A DNA stretch of 64,000 nucleotides, taken from positions 36,740,662-36,804,661 of the forward strand of contig NC_056533.1 in the NCBI RefSeq assembly GCF_910596095.1. Reading direction: 5' to 3'. The notes below the pieces were generated by a model, which did no database searches, was not told the origin of the DNA, and saw only the letters and a program-made list of their open reading frames with translations. The stretch comes from Thunnus maccoyii (Eukaryota; Chordata; Actinopteri; Scombriformes; Scombridae). This document shows, one piece after another, positions 1 to 12,800 of the stretch. Numbering within the stretch: position 1 is the first letter of the stretch; every line of letters starts with the position of its first letter. Position numbers and translations under genes: made by a program.

Positions 1-94
1 AAAATCAGTTTTACATTAGCATTGCAACATGAAAATAACATTGTGTCAACTCTCATTTGGTAAGTTTGCAAATGCAGAAATTAACACACTAAAT

Positions 95-456
95 TAGGGA
101 TGCACGATATTGGATTTTTTGCCGATATCCGATACGCCGATATTTCCAACTCATTGTGGCCGATTGCCGATGCCGATATATGCACATATTTTTTTCCAGC
201 TGGCTGAGGAGACTATTATACATGCAGTCATAGATTGTACTAAGTATGATCAAGAAAGACAATTTATGAAGGAAGAACTTAGGAAGACTGGAGTTCAGGA
301 GTTCAGCATTAAAACTTTAATGAACCTGCCAAGTGGGAGCAGGCAACATATCAGCCTCTCATAATCAGCAGAAAATTTCGGGCTGATGCCAATATTTCAT
401 TTTAGAGCTTATATCGACCGATACCGATGACGTGCCGATAATATTGTGCATCCCTA
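95..456. mobile_element. Non-autonomous hAT-like element (MITE)
   Basis: The element begins TAGGGATGCACGATATT and ends with the near-perfect inverse AATATTGTGCATCCCTA. It is flanked by an exact 8-bp direct repeat, CACTAAAT, at 87-94 and 457-464. An 8-bp target duplication with short inverted ends is the hAT signature. The subterminal regions are full of GCCGATA-type short repeats. It lies in a herc1 intron, and its centre holds a foreign coding fragment (separate entry). Confidence 0.85.
200..361 (+). pseudogene. Fragment resembling the C-terminal end of a non-LTR retrotransposon ORF, inside the MITE
   Basis: The plus frame reads LAEETIIHAVIDCTKYDQER and continues for about 54 codons to a stop. 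The pattern E-E-T-(I/V)-x-H-x-(I/V)-x-x-C-x-x-Y-x-x-E-R is typical of the cysteine/histidine tail after the reverse transcriptase of several LINE families. It has no start of its own and sits between the MITE ends, so it is probably captured sequence. The LINE assignment is from memory of the motif and is moderate. Confidence 0.5.
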
Positions 457-862
457 CACTAAATCTTTGAGTAGAGCCAGTGCAACATACACACCAACTT
501 AGCTTTGATGCATGTACACTTTACTGTTTAAAAAGAGGACTCGACACAGATCTGGTCTGGTTTACAGCACATGACATTAAAATGTTAAATGTGTTTGCCA
601 CAGACCAGTCCAGTAAGGAACCCCAACAGATTTTGTAAGGAACAAACATCGACTATACTTAAGAAAATAAATTCAACCTTTTCATTCACAAAGAATTATT
701 GTGTAGTAAATGTGTTTTAGATATAATAACTACACACCTGTTATAAACCAGGCCTCATATTAATATGCAGCGATAAAGTATACAAAACCCTGGGGAAGCA
801 GGTGTTTAATTAAGAGTGTCAAATACGCAGAACATTTTCAGGTTTCCATGTTTCGTGCTCAC

Positions 863-3800
863 CATGAAGAGGCCACTGCAGCTCCTGGTCCTCCAGAGGG
901 GAGGCAGCAGGCAGCAGTCTGTTGAGGCGGTCCAGAGGCGGCAGCAGGTCCAGCAGGTGGCTGAGCAGAGGCCTCGCCACCGACACGGGAAGCAGCAGCA
1001 ACGAGTTGATGATCTGACACAGCATACTGCCCGCCGCCGACACGTAGATCACATCTGGAGACGACAGAGACATGATCAGCAGTTTACAAATGTAGTAAAC
1101 AAATGTAGGGAGTTTTAGGATCAGATCTGCTGTAAAAAGCAAAGTGAAAAGGAGAAGAAATATGGGAGAGGGTTGATGGAAATTATGTGGGTCACTTCCC
1201 ATTACTGTGAGTAAATAATCCTCTTTAATTTACATAATTAACACCTTAAATAATTTCTGTGTTTACTTTTAATAATAGATTTAAACAGCATGCATTAATA
1301 TTGTTTTCTCATCATGGTCTCAAGCTGCTGCTGCTGCTGACTCTGAGTTGACGAAAACATAAGTTAAGATTCTAATAAAGATCAATATAATGAAAGTGTT
1401 TCATGATGAAAAGGCAAAAGAAAAACAAGCTGAGGAAAAGGTCAAGATAGTGACGCTGCTGAAATGATTAATTGCTCCTCTTCACCTTGCAGCTTCTCTC
1501 GTATGCTGCCGTTCCAGGAACTCTCTTTAATCAAAGTGGCTGAGCGGGAGAAAATGTCTGTGGCGTGAGGCAGCAGGAGCTGCAGATGCTTGTGGAGCAG
1601 AGCCACGCTGCTGGAGTTCTGGGAAAAACAAGAAGATATTTTGGTACACAGTCAGAGAAAATGTGATTTATATAAATACCCGTGGCCACTAAAAATCCAT
1701 TCATTTTGTCAAGTGTTATCTTTAAAACAAAAAAAACTATACAACTAGGTTTGGGTTCATGCATCAGTTATTAAACTGCTTCCAGAAAAACAATTTAATT
1801 TAATTTTACACCTCATTAACAAGAACATGCGAGTCCTGAAATTAGACATGCAATAAAAATTACATAACCTTATGATATTGAACATCATGACGCATCTGCC
1901 TTTCAAGTCTGCTTGATGCATAACTGCATGCATAACATGTAAGACATGTGTATTCCCACCAGTGTCTCAAGAAGACTTTTAAATAACTACATGATGACTT
2001 TCTGATTGTGTAAATGCCGTTTCACCAGATTATACAACTCTAATCTATGCAAGAGAAGCTGCACATCTACAAACACTGAGCGTCCGAACCTCGGTGACAG
2101 AGTTGATGTGGCAGTATGCGAGCAGCTGCTTCTGCAGGGAGCAGAGGAGCTGGTGGAGGTGCGCTGGTTGGCTGCTGTCGGAGGAGGACATGCCCTGCTG
2201 CAGCTTATCACTGTTCTTCTCCAGCTCACCGAACGCCTGATCCTGCAAAACACAGAGCAAAGAAATCAGATACGGACAATTTACGGGTTCACGGGGATCG
2301 CAGGTATAACAGGTATCTTAATTTGTTGATCTAAATGTTCAAATGAAATGAGTATAACTGCTTCGTAGCCGAAGGGAATTGAGTTCAGGAAAGGTGTTTT
2401 TCTATGGCGGAACATTTTTCAGCACAGTTTGCTCTGGGCTGTCGATTTAATGAAAATTACAGAGGAGCTATCAAACGGATCCAGAATTGCCTCGGACGAT
2501 GTGATTTTCATGTCCAAATTTAGCAGTTCGTTAAAAAATGTTTTGTTTCTCCTGAACCTGGTTTGTCCTTTTTTTTTTTAATTTTCACACCTGAAATCAC
2601 TTTGCAGAACCGATATGTTCCCTTGTAATAACTTTTAATACAGCAGGGAAGCACACACATTCAACTACGAATGATGAGTTTAAGCTAATAAGCTACAGAG
2701 AAGGATTTCTTTGTTCCACCATGGTTCGAAAAAATACTTTAACTCATAAGATACAAATACAATCTTGAAATTTAGACCACACAAATGTATTTCAGAGCTG
2801 TGTTGGATTCTTTATTATAGATGTGATTTTTCCATCTGTGATTTTTCCCAAAACAGAAAACTCAAGAGATAAAGAAAAAAAAAGGAGGAAAATCCGAAAG
2901 GGAAAATTCAGCGAGAAAGCGACGAATCCAAAAGAAATTACTCAAACGCAGAGAGAGTCTTTCAGTCTAATCATCATTCATTGCTCAGGCCTGCATAATC
3001 ACACACACACACACACACACACACACTTGAAAACAGCCTCTGTGTGTGTGTGTGTGTGTGTGTTAGAGTCAATAAAATGACGTCTTTAGAGAATGAGGCA
3101 CAGGAACAAGCCCCTGCCGTGCCAGGAAAAAAGGCAGCAGGTGATAATAACAAAGGATTATGTATGACTCATGCTCTCTCTGCAGTACTTGAATATTGAG
3201 AGAAGCAGGAGAGACGATGGAGTGTAACAATCCTGCTTTATACGTTGACTTCGTAACGTTCGCCTTTGTCAATTCTAAATAGATATCATAATGATACCAC
3301 AACTGATGCTTCGTTATTTAAAACAAACACTGAAATCAATAAGAACAAACGCGACGCTCCTCTCACAGAGCCGTCGACTTACGGTGTAAAAGCCCAGGTT
3401 CCTGAGCAGCGTCTTCATCAGGATCTCAGCCAGGTGGGTGTCAGGGTGGCCGGCTGCGGTGTTGTAGTTGGGGTCCGGGGAAGCTGTGAATCCCGGACCA
3501 GAGGAGAGTACCTCCGGGCCGTCAGCGGGAGAGCTGTAACCCAGGAGCGAGGCCACGTGGGTGTGATCCTGCAGACTGGTCAGGATGATGTCTAGCTGCA
3601 TCCTCTGTGGTGCAAATGTAAACAAATCAATGAGACTGCTGACAAGACATAAAGGAAATATGTTCCTTTAGCAAAACCAAGTCGCAGCACTGATAGAAAA
3701 CTTGTTACTTGGTTCAACGTGTTCATACTAGGGATGAGTTTCAGATGTTCATGCTTCAATTTATCACAGTAAACAGTATCATCATATAATCATCAATCTT

Positions 3801-6800
3801 TTCTGAAATACTAGTATACAGTAAAATGACTTCAGACTGTGATCAGCTTGGATTTAGTTTAAAAAAAACAAAACTAAACAGTGAACCGCCATCAAAACCA
3901 GTAAAAACACCACAAACAGCAGCAGGTGAGATGGTGAGAGATGAGATCTCGCTGCAACAGTAAGAAGACATTCGGCGGCGTCACTTTGGGCTTTAAGAAA
4001 GAGTGTCATTTTACCACTTTCAGACAAATGACTAACTGATTAATCCAGAAAATAATGTAGCTCTAGAGAGAATAAGTATATATTTTTTAACTATTCCATT
4101 AAGGGCAGAATGTTCCACAAGTTGATAACAACCACTCAAAGCTTCTGCTCTCTACAACTTGTATTGAAAGAAGTCATTAATTAAGATTTCAAACAGTTCC
4201 TGGAAAGGAGCAGTTGTTACGGTCACTATTAGGGCTATACAATATGACAATATATATCATGTGACAATAGAAGAACATCCATCATTTCATATTATGCTCT
4301 ATCGTTTATTTTGTTTTGTCGCAAATCACACTCTTTACAGCAATATCTTTCGTCATTTGGAGTCCGTCCATCTTCTGTGTGGATTACATTAATAAATTAA
4401 TTAATTAATTAAAAGATTAATAAACTTAATCCGTGCAAAAGATGGACAGACGAGGAGGGGCGGGGGGGACGGACCAGAAACTATTTATTCATTGAATTTA
4501 CAGAAAATGTGCTAGATCGGGATATGAGACTTTGGTCATATTGCACAGCTCTAGTCACAGGTGAAGGCTCGAGACATTTGAATGCTGGACGTTAAAGCTG
4601 ACCAACCAGAAACAGAGACTGACTTCTCTGTTGTTGAGATGTGTATTGGGAGGATTCTCTTAAGGCTTCTTGGTCAAAACTTTGTGGCTGGGAGAAACAT
4701 CAAACACAACCTCTTACACCAACCACACAACCGACCAAACAGAGTGACCCATTAACCAAACTCCTCATGGTGTAAAAGCTGCATCCATCACTGATCGTAC
4801 TTTTTCAAAATCTTTCAGTCTACAACAACAAATGATGCACCGAGTGATCTATACAAGCCCTCAGTACAGTCATTTACATTAGTGGCTCTTAACCTAATGG
4901 CTGTGAGCTAATCTTGATGGGTAATTAGATGTTTTATGAGACATTTAAAACATATTTCTACTACACAAATGCATCCACAGTTCTTACAGTAGAGCAAACG
5001 CTCAGTTTTCATCATTTACGCCTCCACTGATAATCAAAAAATAAAAATGTTCTTAAATTGAACAGTTCAACGTTCTACATGTGCATCCAGCGACACTGAT
5101 ACTGATATAAGACGGCTGTTGAAAGAGCAGGAAGGAAGCTCTCGCCGTGCATCAGGCAGCATGGAGTACCTGTCCTTTAGAGAGACTCTCCCATCTGTCG
5201 GGGCCCTGAGGCAGCAGCGAGTGAAGAAGCTCCATCCTCTCTCTCAGCGGAGGCAGCAGCATGGTCGCCCCCACCGACAGAGTCTCAATCACCGCCTGAC
5301 GGGACAAACACACACCCACATATTGTCACAGCTTGACCCGATGATGGTGATAACAGCCTACAGGTTCAGCACTTGTTGACATTCGTTATCTTAATGTCTT
5401 CCACGCTTATCAAATTAATATGTTTATCAAGGCAGCATAAAATGAAAAGTACAAGGCATTAAAAACATATTTAGTACAATGCTACAGTAATTAAAAGCAT
5501 GTTTTCAGACAAAAAGAACAGCAAAGAAGACTACATTTTCTAAATATTTCAATTAATTAAAAGGATATTTATAAAAAAAAAAAGTAACCAACTTAATCTA
5601 CAACTATTTTTGTAATCAATTAATCATTTAAATCATTTTTCATGCAAAAATACAAAACACTGGTTCCAACTCTGCTTCTTTTTTTATATCATTAATTAAA
5701 TATCTTTGGAGTTTGGACTGTTGGTCGGACTAAACAAGACATCTGAAGACGTCACTTTGGGAAATTGTGATGAAAAATTTTCACACTTTTTAATATTTTT
5801 ACACCAAATGATTAATAGTTAAGGAAATTATTGGCTTATTATATTTTAAGTGAAAACTGACACATTTTTATTGTGCTTCATTGTCGCTTTTGTATGTTGC
5901 TTTGCTGCAGACAGTTTCCTCTCTCTCTCTCTCACCTCCTGAATCTCATCTGGCACCGAGGAGTCCATCAGTCTGAAGAGCAGGTTCCTCAGCGGCCTGG
6001 CCTGCCGACCTAAGATACTGGTGGCCACGCCCCCGGCCAGAGCCAGAGCCAGATGATTGGACAAAAGCCGAAGGCACAGCTTGAGGAAGTTATGATGCTC
6101 CCTGCGAATACATAAAAAACAGCATATATGTGGGCATAATTATAATTTGACAGTAATCTACAACTGAAAAGGAAGGGACCTCGCACTCTGGCCCGTCGGG
6201 ATCAGATCATTTTGCTTTTTAAAAATGAGGGATATTTCTTACAAGTGTGGTGTGCTTTTATTTTGAAAGTTTGATTGACATGTGTACTGTCAGGTGTGTA
6301 GAGACAATAAGTAACTGCAGCTGGACACAGAAAATTACTCATATATTTGAATGGAGAGTGTGAGCGAACCCACATCTTTTTGAACATTTACTGCTTCCAC
6401 ATAGTTTTAGATACAGACTTCATTTGAACTTTAAATGAGTCACGAGACTTTGACCTACAAATTTTGAATTTACATGTTTTTTCTATCTTTTATTGTTTTT
6501 GAGATATTAGAGTGTGAGTTTTAAGGTCTTTTCTTGCTCCTCCTGTGATTTTATAATGAGTGTGTATTGCGGAATGTTTCACAGCACTGAGGGAGTGACA
6601 TCACCAGGAGCAGTTGGAGAGGAGGATTTTAGAGTACACTTCTGGTGAAATATCCTCATAAATCCCATGACTTTGGCCAAATCTTACATTAAAAATCATA
6701 TTTTAGTAAGAAATTTCGTTGTGAATCCATTGATACAGGTTTGAAAGTGGTGAGACTTATAGTTTAGACATCAGAAGCCTCTGTTTGACACAAAGTTCAT

Positions 6801-9800
6801 GCCCATAGATTGCCTCCCCATTGTTTTACATTGTAAGGGTGATGTGGCACTGCAACTTTCAGGGCTTATAAAATCCAAACCATTTGAGTTGTTACAAAGT
6901 TTTTAACAACTTTTTTTTCAGCATAGTGTCATAAGTCACCTATTAAAGTTTGAAGCTGATACTATTAACGCCCTCAGAGGAGATAGCGTTTGTTCGGGGG
7001 CCAAAATTGGGGCAAAGTCTTATTTTAAAAGGCTGATTGCGGACTTCCTGTTGGATTTAGGTCAGGGGTGTCAGCACATGACTTGTAGGTCTTGATGAGA
7101 CGAATAATTGAGTTTTGGTTTGATCTCTCTACGACATTCCTACAGGCCATGGCGGCCATTTTAGTTACATAGGTGGAGCTAGAGAGCACATTTTGGCACT
7201 TTGGGGGTTAATCTTTACATTTTATCAAGTTTTTCACCAGACCTGATGTGCGTGCCAAATTTGGTGAGTTTTTGAGCATGTTTAGCGGGTCAAATTAAGG
7301 GTTTAAGTGGCGTAATAATAAAGAAAGAAAGAAAGAAACAAACAAACACACGAAAAACAATAGGGTCCTCGCCCTTAGGAGAGGACTACTGTTTTACAGT
7401 AATCCTCCGCCTTTTGGGCTCGGTCCCTAACAAGTAAGTACAAATAATTTGTCAGTAAGAAAGAGCACAGCCAGAAGTACATGAATGTGTTTTGTTTTCT
7501 CCACAGTCTTTGTCACTGTGTCGCTGTCACTTGTGCTGATGGTGGCTTTTAGAAGTGAGTGACGTTACCTGGAAGAGGGGAAGGGGAGAGGAGGAACTTC
7601 ACTGTTGATACCGTCACAGTAGCGCTCAAGGAAGGAACGCAAGTGGGAGAAGGTGCTTTCTTCGAGGTCGACGCAGTAGGGTCTGTGCCAAGCCACCACT
7701 TGCCTAGAGAGACGTGAGTAAATATTTATATATCAAGTGCTCTAATACTTAAAATGGTAGAAAGAAAATACATCATGTTCACCCCAAAGAGTCACAGTGA
7801 TGTTGTTGAAACACATTTTCTTAACATTTCATATTTGCATATACAAAGTTACAGAAGACTTCTGTGCTTCCTTCCTCCAAACTAACACAGAGATGAAGAA
7901 TCATCCCTTCCCCCCGCCGTCTGCCGGTGTTCGTGCACTGTGTCACGCACACAATTTGTTAACTAAGCAGGAAATTTGACACTAAAAACCACTTCCAACT
8001 TAATTCTGGACTGTTAGCATTCTGCGTGGGCTGAATGATGCAGACTTTATTTCCTGTAAACTACAGCTGCATCAATTAGATATGAATATTTTCTGGTTTC
8101 TTAAGTGTTCTGGGACAGTAAATGCCAATAGTTTTTCACCATTTTATGACATTTAATAGGCTAAATGATTATTTTATCAACTTTTACTGAGAAAATATGC
8201 AAAAACATGGCAATATGGATAAAATCCTGTAGCCTGGTATATGTCATTTTATGCTGTGATATAGATAAAAAAAAGTGATATAGTAAATTTTCAGGAAAAT
8301 CATGTGTATCATCTCATGGTATATGTCTTTATATCATCATATTGCCCTAATCTATATACATGAATAAGGAAAGAAAACACACACCAGCCCTCTTTTATAT
8401 AAACAATGCTGGTGTGGTGTAAATCTAACCATGTGAGAATAAGCTGGTTACCAAAACATCTGCATCTGTACGGCAGGTCAGTGCAACGTGATGCTCGCAG
8501 TCAACTTTGTAACACAAACATGAAAAAGTCTGCTGTACATTTCACATGCAGTTATTGACCTTTCACTTATGTTACGCAATTCCACAGAAATCCAGAGATG
8601 TTGTGACATCACCCTCCCTCCCTCCCTCCCTCCCTCCTCTACAGTACATGAATATCTTCTGAATAAACCCAGGTTATGTCAGTGTATTTACTGTGCTGGT
8701 AGCTCACCTGTCTCTGGGCAGGGCTGTCCAGGCCAGGCTGTGGGAAGTGCCGGCTGAGATCTGCTGGATAGCGACTCCATCCAGACCTACCACCTTCTTG
8801 GGCTTGGTGATCGGCCCTGTGGAGTTCCCCTGGCCGCACTGACCCATGGAGTTGTTGCCCCATGCGTATACTTCATTGTCTAGATGGCGGTTGAGTAAAG
8901 TATTTCAACATTAAACTGAATTATAATGTGTTAGGATTTGCTTCAGAGCTGCTTCAGAGGGTTACGTATTAGCTTAAACAAATTTAGTCTGTGTGTTTGC
9001 TATTACATCACGCTACTTGCGACATGTTTAACAAGCACAAACTCTTGCTGTGTCAGCAAAATCACATTCATACAGTGACTGACAGAAGCAGCAGATCAGA
9101 TTTAGCATGTAGTATTGAGCATTGATCCCTGACAGCATGCAAATGTCGCTCAATACAGATAAACATTTAAACAAAAAGAGAGAGACGGTGAGGTACCGTG
9201 TGACAGGGCCAGACAGTGACTGTCCCCGATGGAGATGTCCACCACCCTGGTGGTAGCCAGCTCCTCGATAAGTTTAGGTCTGAGCGCCGTGGCCTCAGAG
9301 GAACCGCAGCCCAGACAAGCACCACAGCCCCACGCGTACACCTAGAAACCAGTCACATGAATGAATATTAGCAGATGATTTCTGATATTCACAGTCTGTC
9401 CTGTTTATCTTGACATCTTTGAGACAAAGCCATGGAAGAAGAACTACCGCGTGTTACGTAACAAGTCCTGACAATAACATACATCACTGTCAACGTCCAA
9501 CCAGCTGCATAAAATTCCTTTCTTCGGGACAAGCCTCCATTTTTTCCTCAACAAACAACAGCTTCTGTTCTGTTCTCGGTTAACAACGCAGGAATGAAAG
9601 CTCACCTGTCCAGTCGAGGTTAAGGCGAGAGACGACTGGCTTCCTGCGCACACTTTTCTGATGAACATTCCTTGAAGAGCTTCCACTACTTTTGGTTTGT
9701 AGACCCGATTAGTATCACCATGACCCAGTTTACCTGCAGGACAACACATGGTTCTTCTTAGACAGTAGATAAAATACTGTAAAATAAATTCTTAGACACA

Positions 9801-12800
9801 CTACAAATTAAAAGCATATACAAAACTACAAAGATTATGAGGAAATATTTGTAGAAATTCACATATTTTGGACAAGGCTCGTTCAAAATGCGAATTTCAG
9901 ACAAATCAGAGCATCAGAGCTGCAACAATTAGTCAATTAATCGATAGTCGATCGGCAGGAAATTAATTGCCAACTATTTTGATAATCGATTAATTGCTTT
10001 GAGTCTTTTTTTAAGAAATTCTCTTGTTCCAGCTTCTTAAATGTGAATATTTTCTGATTTCTATGATGCTAAACAGAATATCTTTGGGTTGTGGACTGTT
10101 GAATCTGGACAAAACAAGACATTAAAAGTTTGCACTTTCAGCTTTGGGAAACATTTTTCACCATTTTATAGACCAAACGACTGATAAACTAAAACAGAAA
10201 ATAATAAAGCGATTAATTGATGATAATAATTGTTAGCTGCAGCCCTGTATGGCACTAATTGTGATATAAAACATTCAAAATAGATGTTTAGGAACAAAGT
10301 AACTCATGGTGTAGAGGGGTTTACACACCATTGTCCCCTCCTCCGAAGGACCACACGGTGCGTCCATCCTTTGACAGCGCAATCGTATGAGAGCTACCAC
10401 AAGACACCTCTCCCACGTTGCTGATGTCTTTAACCAGGGTAGGAATGTTTCGGCTGTTGCTGTCACCGTGACCTGCATTCCCGAACAATGAAAAAAAAAA
10501 AAAAAAGGGTCAGGCTGATTACACGACACGAGTGTAGATTTCCCTTGTCTGAATTAGGAATGGGTTAAGAGAGGTTAATTAAGTTAAACAACTTACCTAA
10601 TCTACCAAAATCTCCTTCACCCCACGTGTACAGCTCTCCATCCTCGCTGACTGCAGCACTGTGTCTGTAGCCAGCAGACACACACACCACCACCTGACAC
10701 AAACACACACATGTTATCAGACTTTATTGATGCCAGTAAATGCACAAAGCTAAAAGACTTTCTCTTGTCTGATTGCATGATACAGATAAAACACCACATG
10801 TCAAGTTGAAAGCCTACCTTTCCCTGTAGCGGCCCCTGGATAAGTTTCGGGTATTTCTGTGTTGAGCTGTTCCCGTGACCCAGTTTGCCGTAATCACCGT
10901 CACCCCAGCTAAACACCTCACCCTCCGTGGTGAAAGCCAGCGTGTGGCCATCTGAGCCTTTGGACGACGACACCTTCTTGATGGCGCGGTGGGGTTCAAA
11001 GGTCAGCTTCTTGAGCGTCGACTGGTTGTTGGAGTCCCCGAGGCCCAGGCGGCCGTAGCTGCCCTTCCCGCAGGCCCGCACGGAGCCGTCGGAGGAGATG
11101 ACGAAAGTGCAGTACTGGCCTGCTTCGATCTGCACGGAAATGAAGGAGAGTTATGCGTCTGTGTGTATGAGAGACTGCAGCCTGACTCAGCAGTTTCACA
11201 ACAATGACGTGCTGCTTGAGTGAGTGAGTGGAAGTCCAACTGGTATCCTACAAACGTTGTGGCAAAATACTATGATAATGATGCTATGCTACAGTATATC
11301 ATAAGACAGTATGACATATGACCTATCAGCTATAAAGGATATGAGTAGCAGTTAAAGTTAAAGGATATTTCTGGCAATTTTCTATATTTTTCTTATTGAC
11401 AAGCCTGCGTCGGTGTGCTGCAACGCCTGATTTTGTCGGCAAACGGCCTGAGACAAACAGTTAACAGAGCTTCACTAGCTTTTTGCGCTACATTTCACAA
11501 CCTCTTAACTTTGCACTACATTGGTAATTTCTTAAAGAGCTTCAGTTATTGGAGCCGTTTCTAAACAAACTGCCGTGACTATAATCTTAGTGGCGAAGGA
11601 ACATGTCACCCAGGGCAACGGTGTGGCTCTTTGATATGTTTTTTATAATTGTCAGCTTCATCCTTTAATGATGATTTATGAATTCCAGTGAGATATTCAA
11701 TATCATACATAAAAAACAGTTTAGTGCAACCTCATTCCACAGAAATGCCCCAAAAGTCACAGTGCACACCTCGATCACCTGAGCTTCCTGATACTAAACA
11801 GAGATGTGAAGTGCAGAGGTAAAAAAAAGGATAAACATCAGGTAGGAAAATGATATGAATTATAAGGTGTATTCTATCGTCATAATGCTGTTTTTCTTTC
11901 CCTCCTAGCAGAAAAAGAGAAACACATTGCATGAAGGAAATATAAATTAGGATGCTGTCTGTTCCACCATCTTAAAGAGCACTTTAAGAAGAAGAGCACA
12001 GCGAGTCTCTGTCTCTATCTGTAACAAACACTGCATGTCACATTACTTTGATCTGCACTTGTACTTTCCCTGTGGGGGAACCAGTGTAATTTGAATTTAA
12101 ATGCATTATGTCACCATGTTGATGTAACAGCCCTCTTTTATGCTGATCAGTGAAACATTATTTTCCCCCTTAAAAGTCAACAACACATTTGCAGAAACCT
12201 AGTTTTTTTTTTAAGCTCATGCCAGTTTTCTCTGCTTTCTATAATGAACGCAGGAGAACAGATGCTTCTTCTCTCTCGACATGTGCAGTCACGGAGCTCT
12301 ACGGCGGACATGTCTTACCGTCTGCGCGTCGGCGAAGCTGGCGGCCAACTTGGGCTGCAGGATCTTCTCCTGTGTGCCCTCCACAAGTTGGTGGCTGCTG
12401 TTACTGCCCCACACATACACCTCACAGGTTTCAGACACTACAGGCGCCTCGCCGGTCTGAATGCTGTCTGGACTGACACAGGTGCGAGAGTAGTCTGATG
12501 CCATGCGACATACCTGGAAGAATAAGATACGGTTAAAGGAATGAATTAGATTCTCAATATTAACCTTTTAGGTGACAAATAACAGCAATCCTGGAATTTA
12601 TCAACACATAAAGCAGGTTTGATGAAGGTGTTGTTTACAGCTCAACAATACAAAGTCCTAAATGTAAAATACTGCTTAAATGTCTTACTTCCTCAAAAAG
12701 ACAGAGTGCCGCCTCGTACAATGAGCAGAGGCCATCAGAGGTCCGTGTGGGTTCTCGCCACTGGCTGCGATCTGCTGAAGAGCCCTGCAACAAAAATCAA

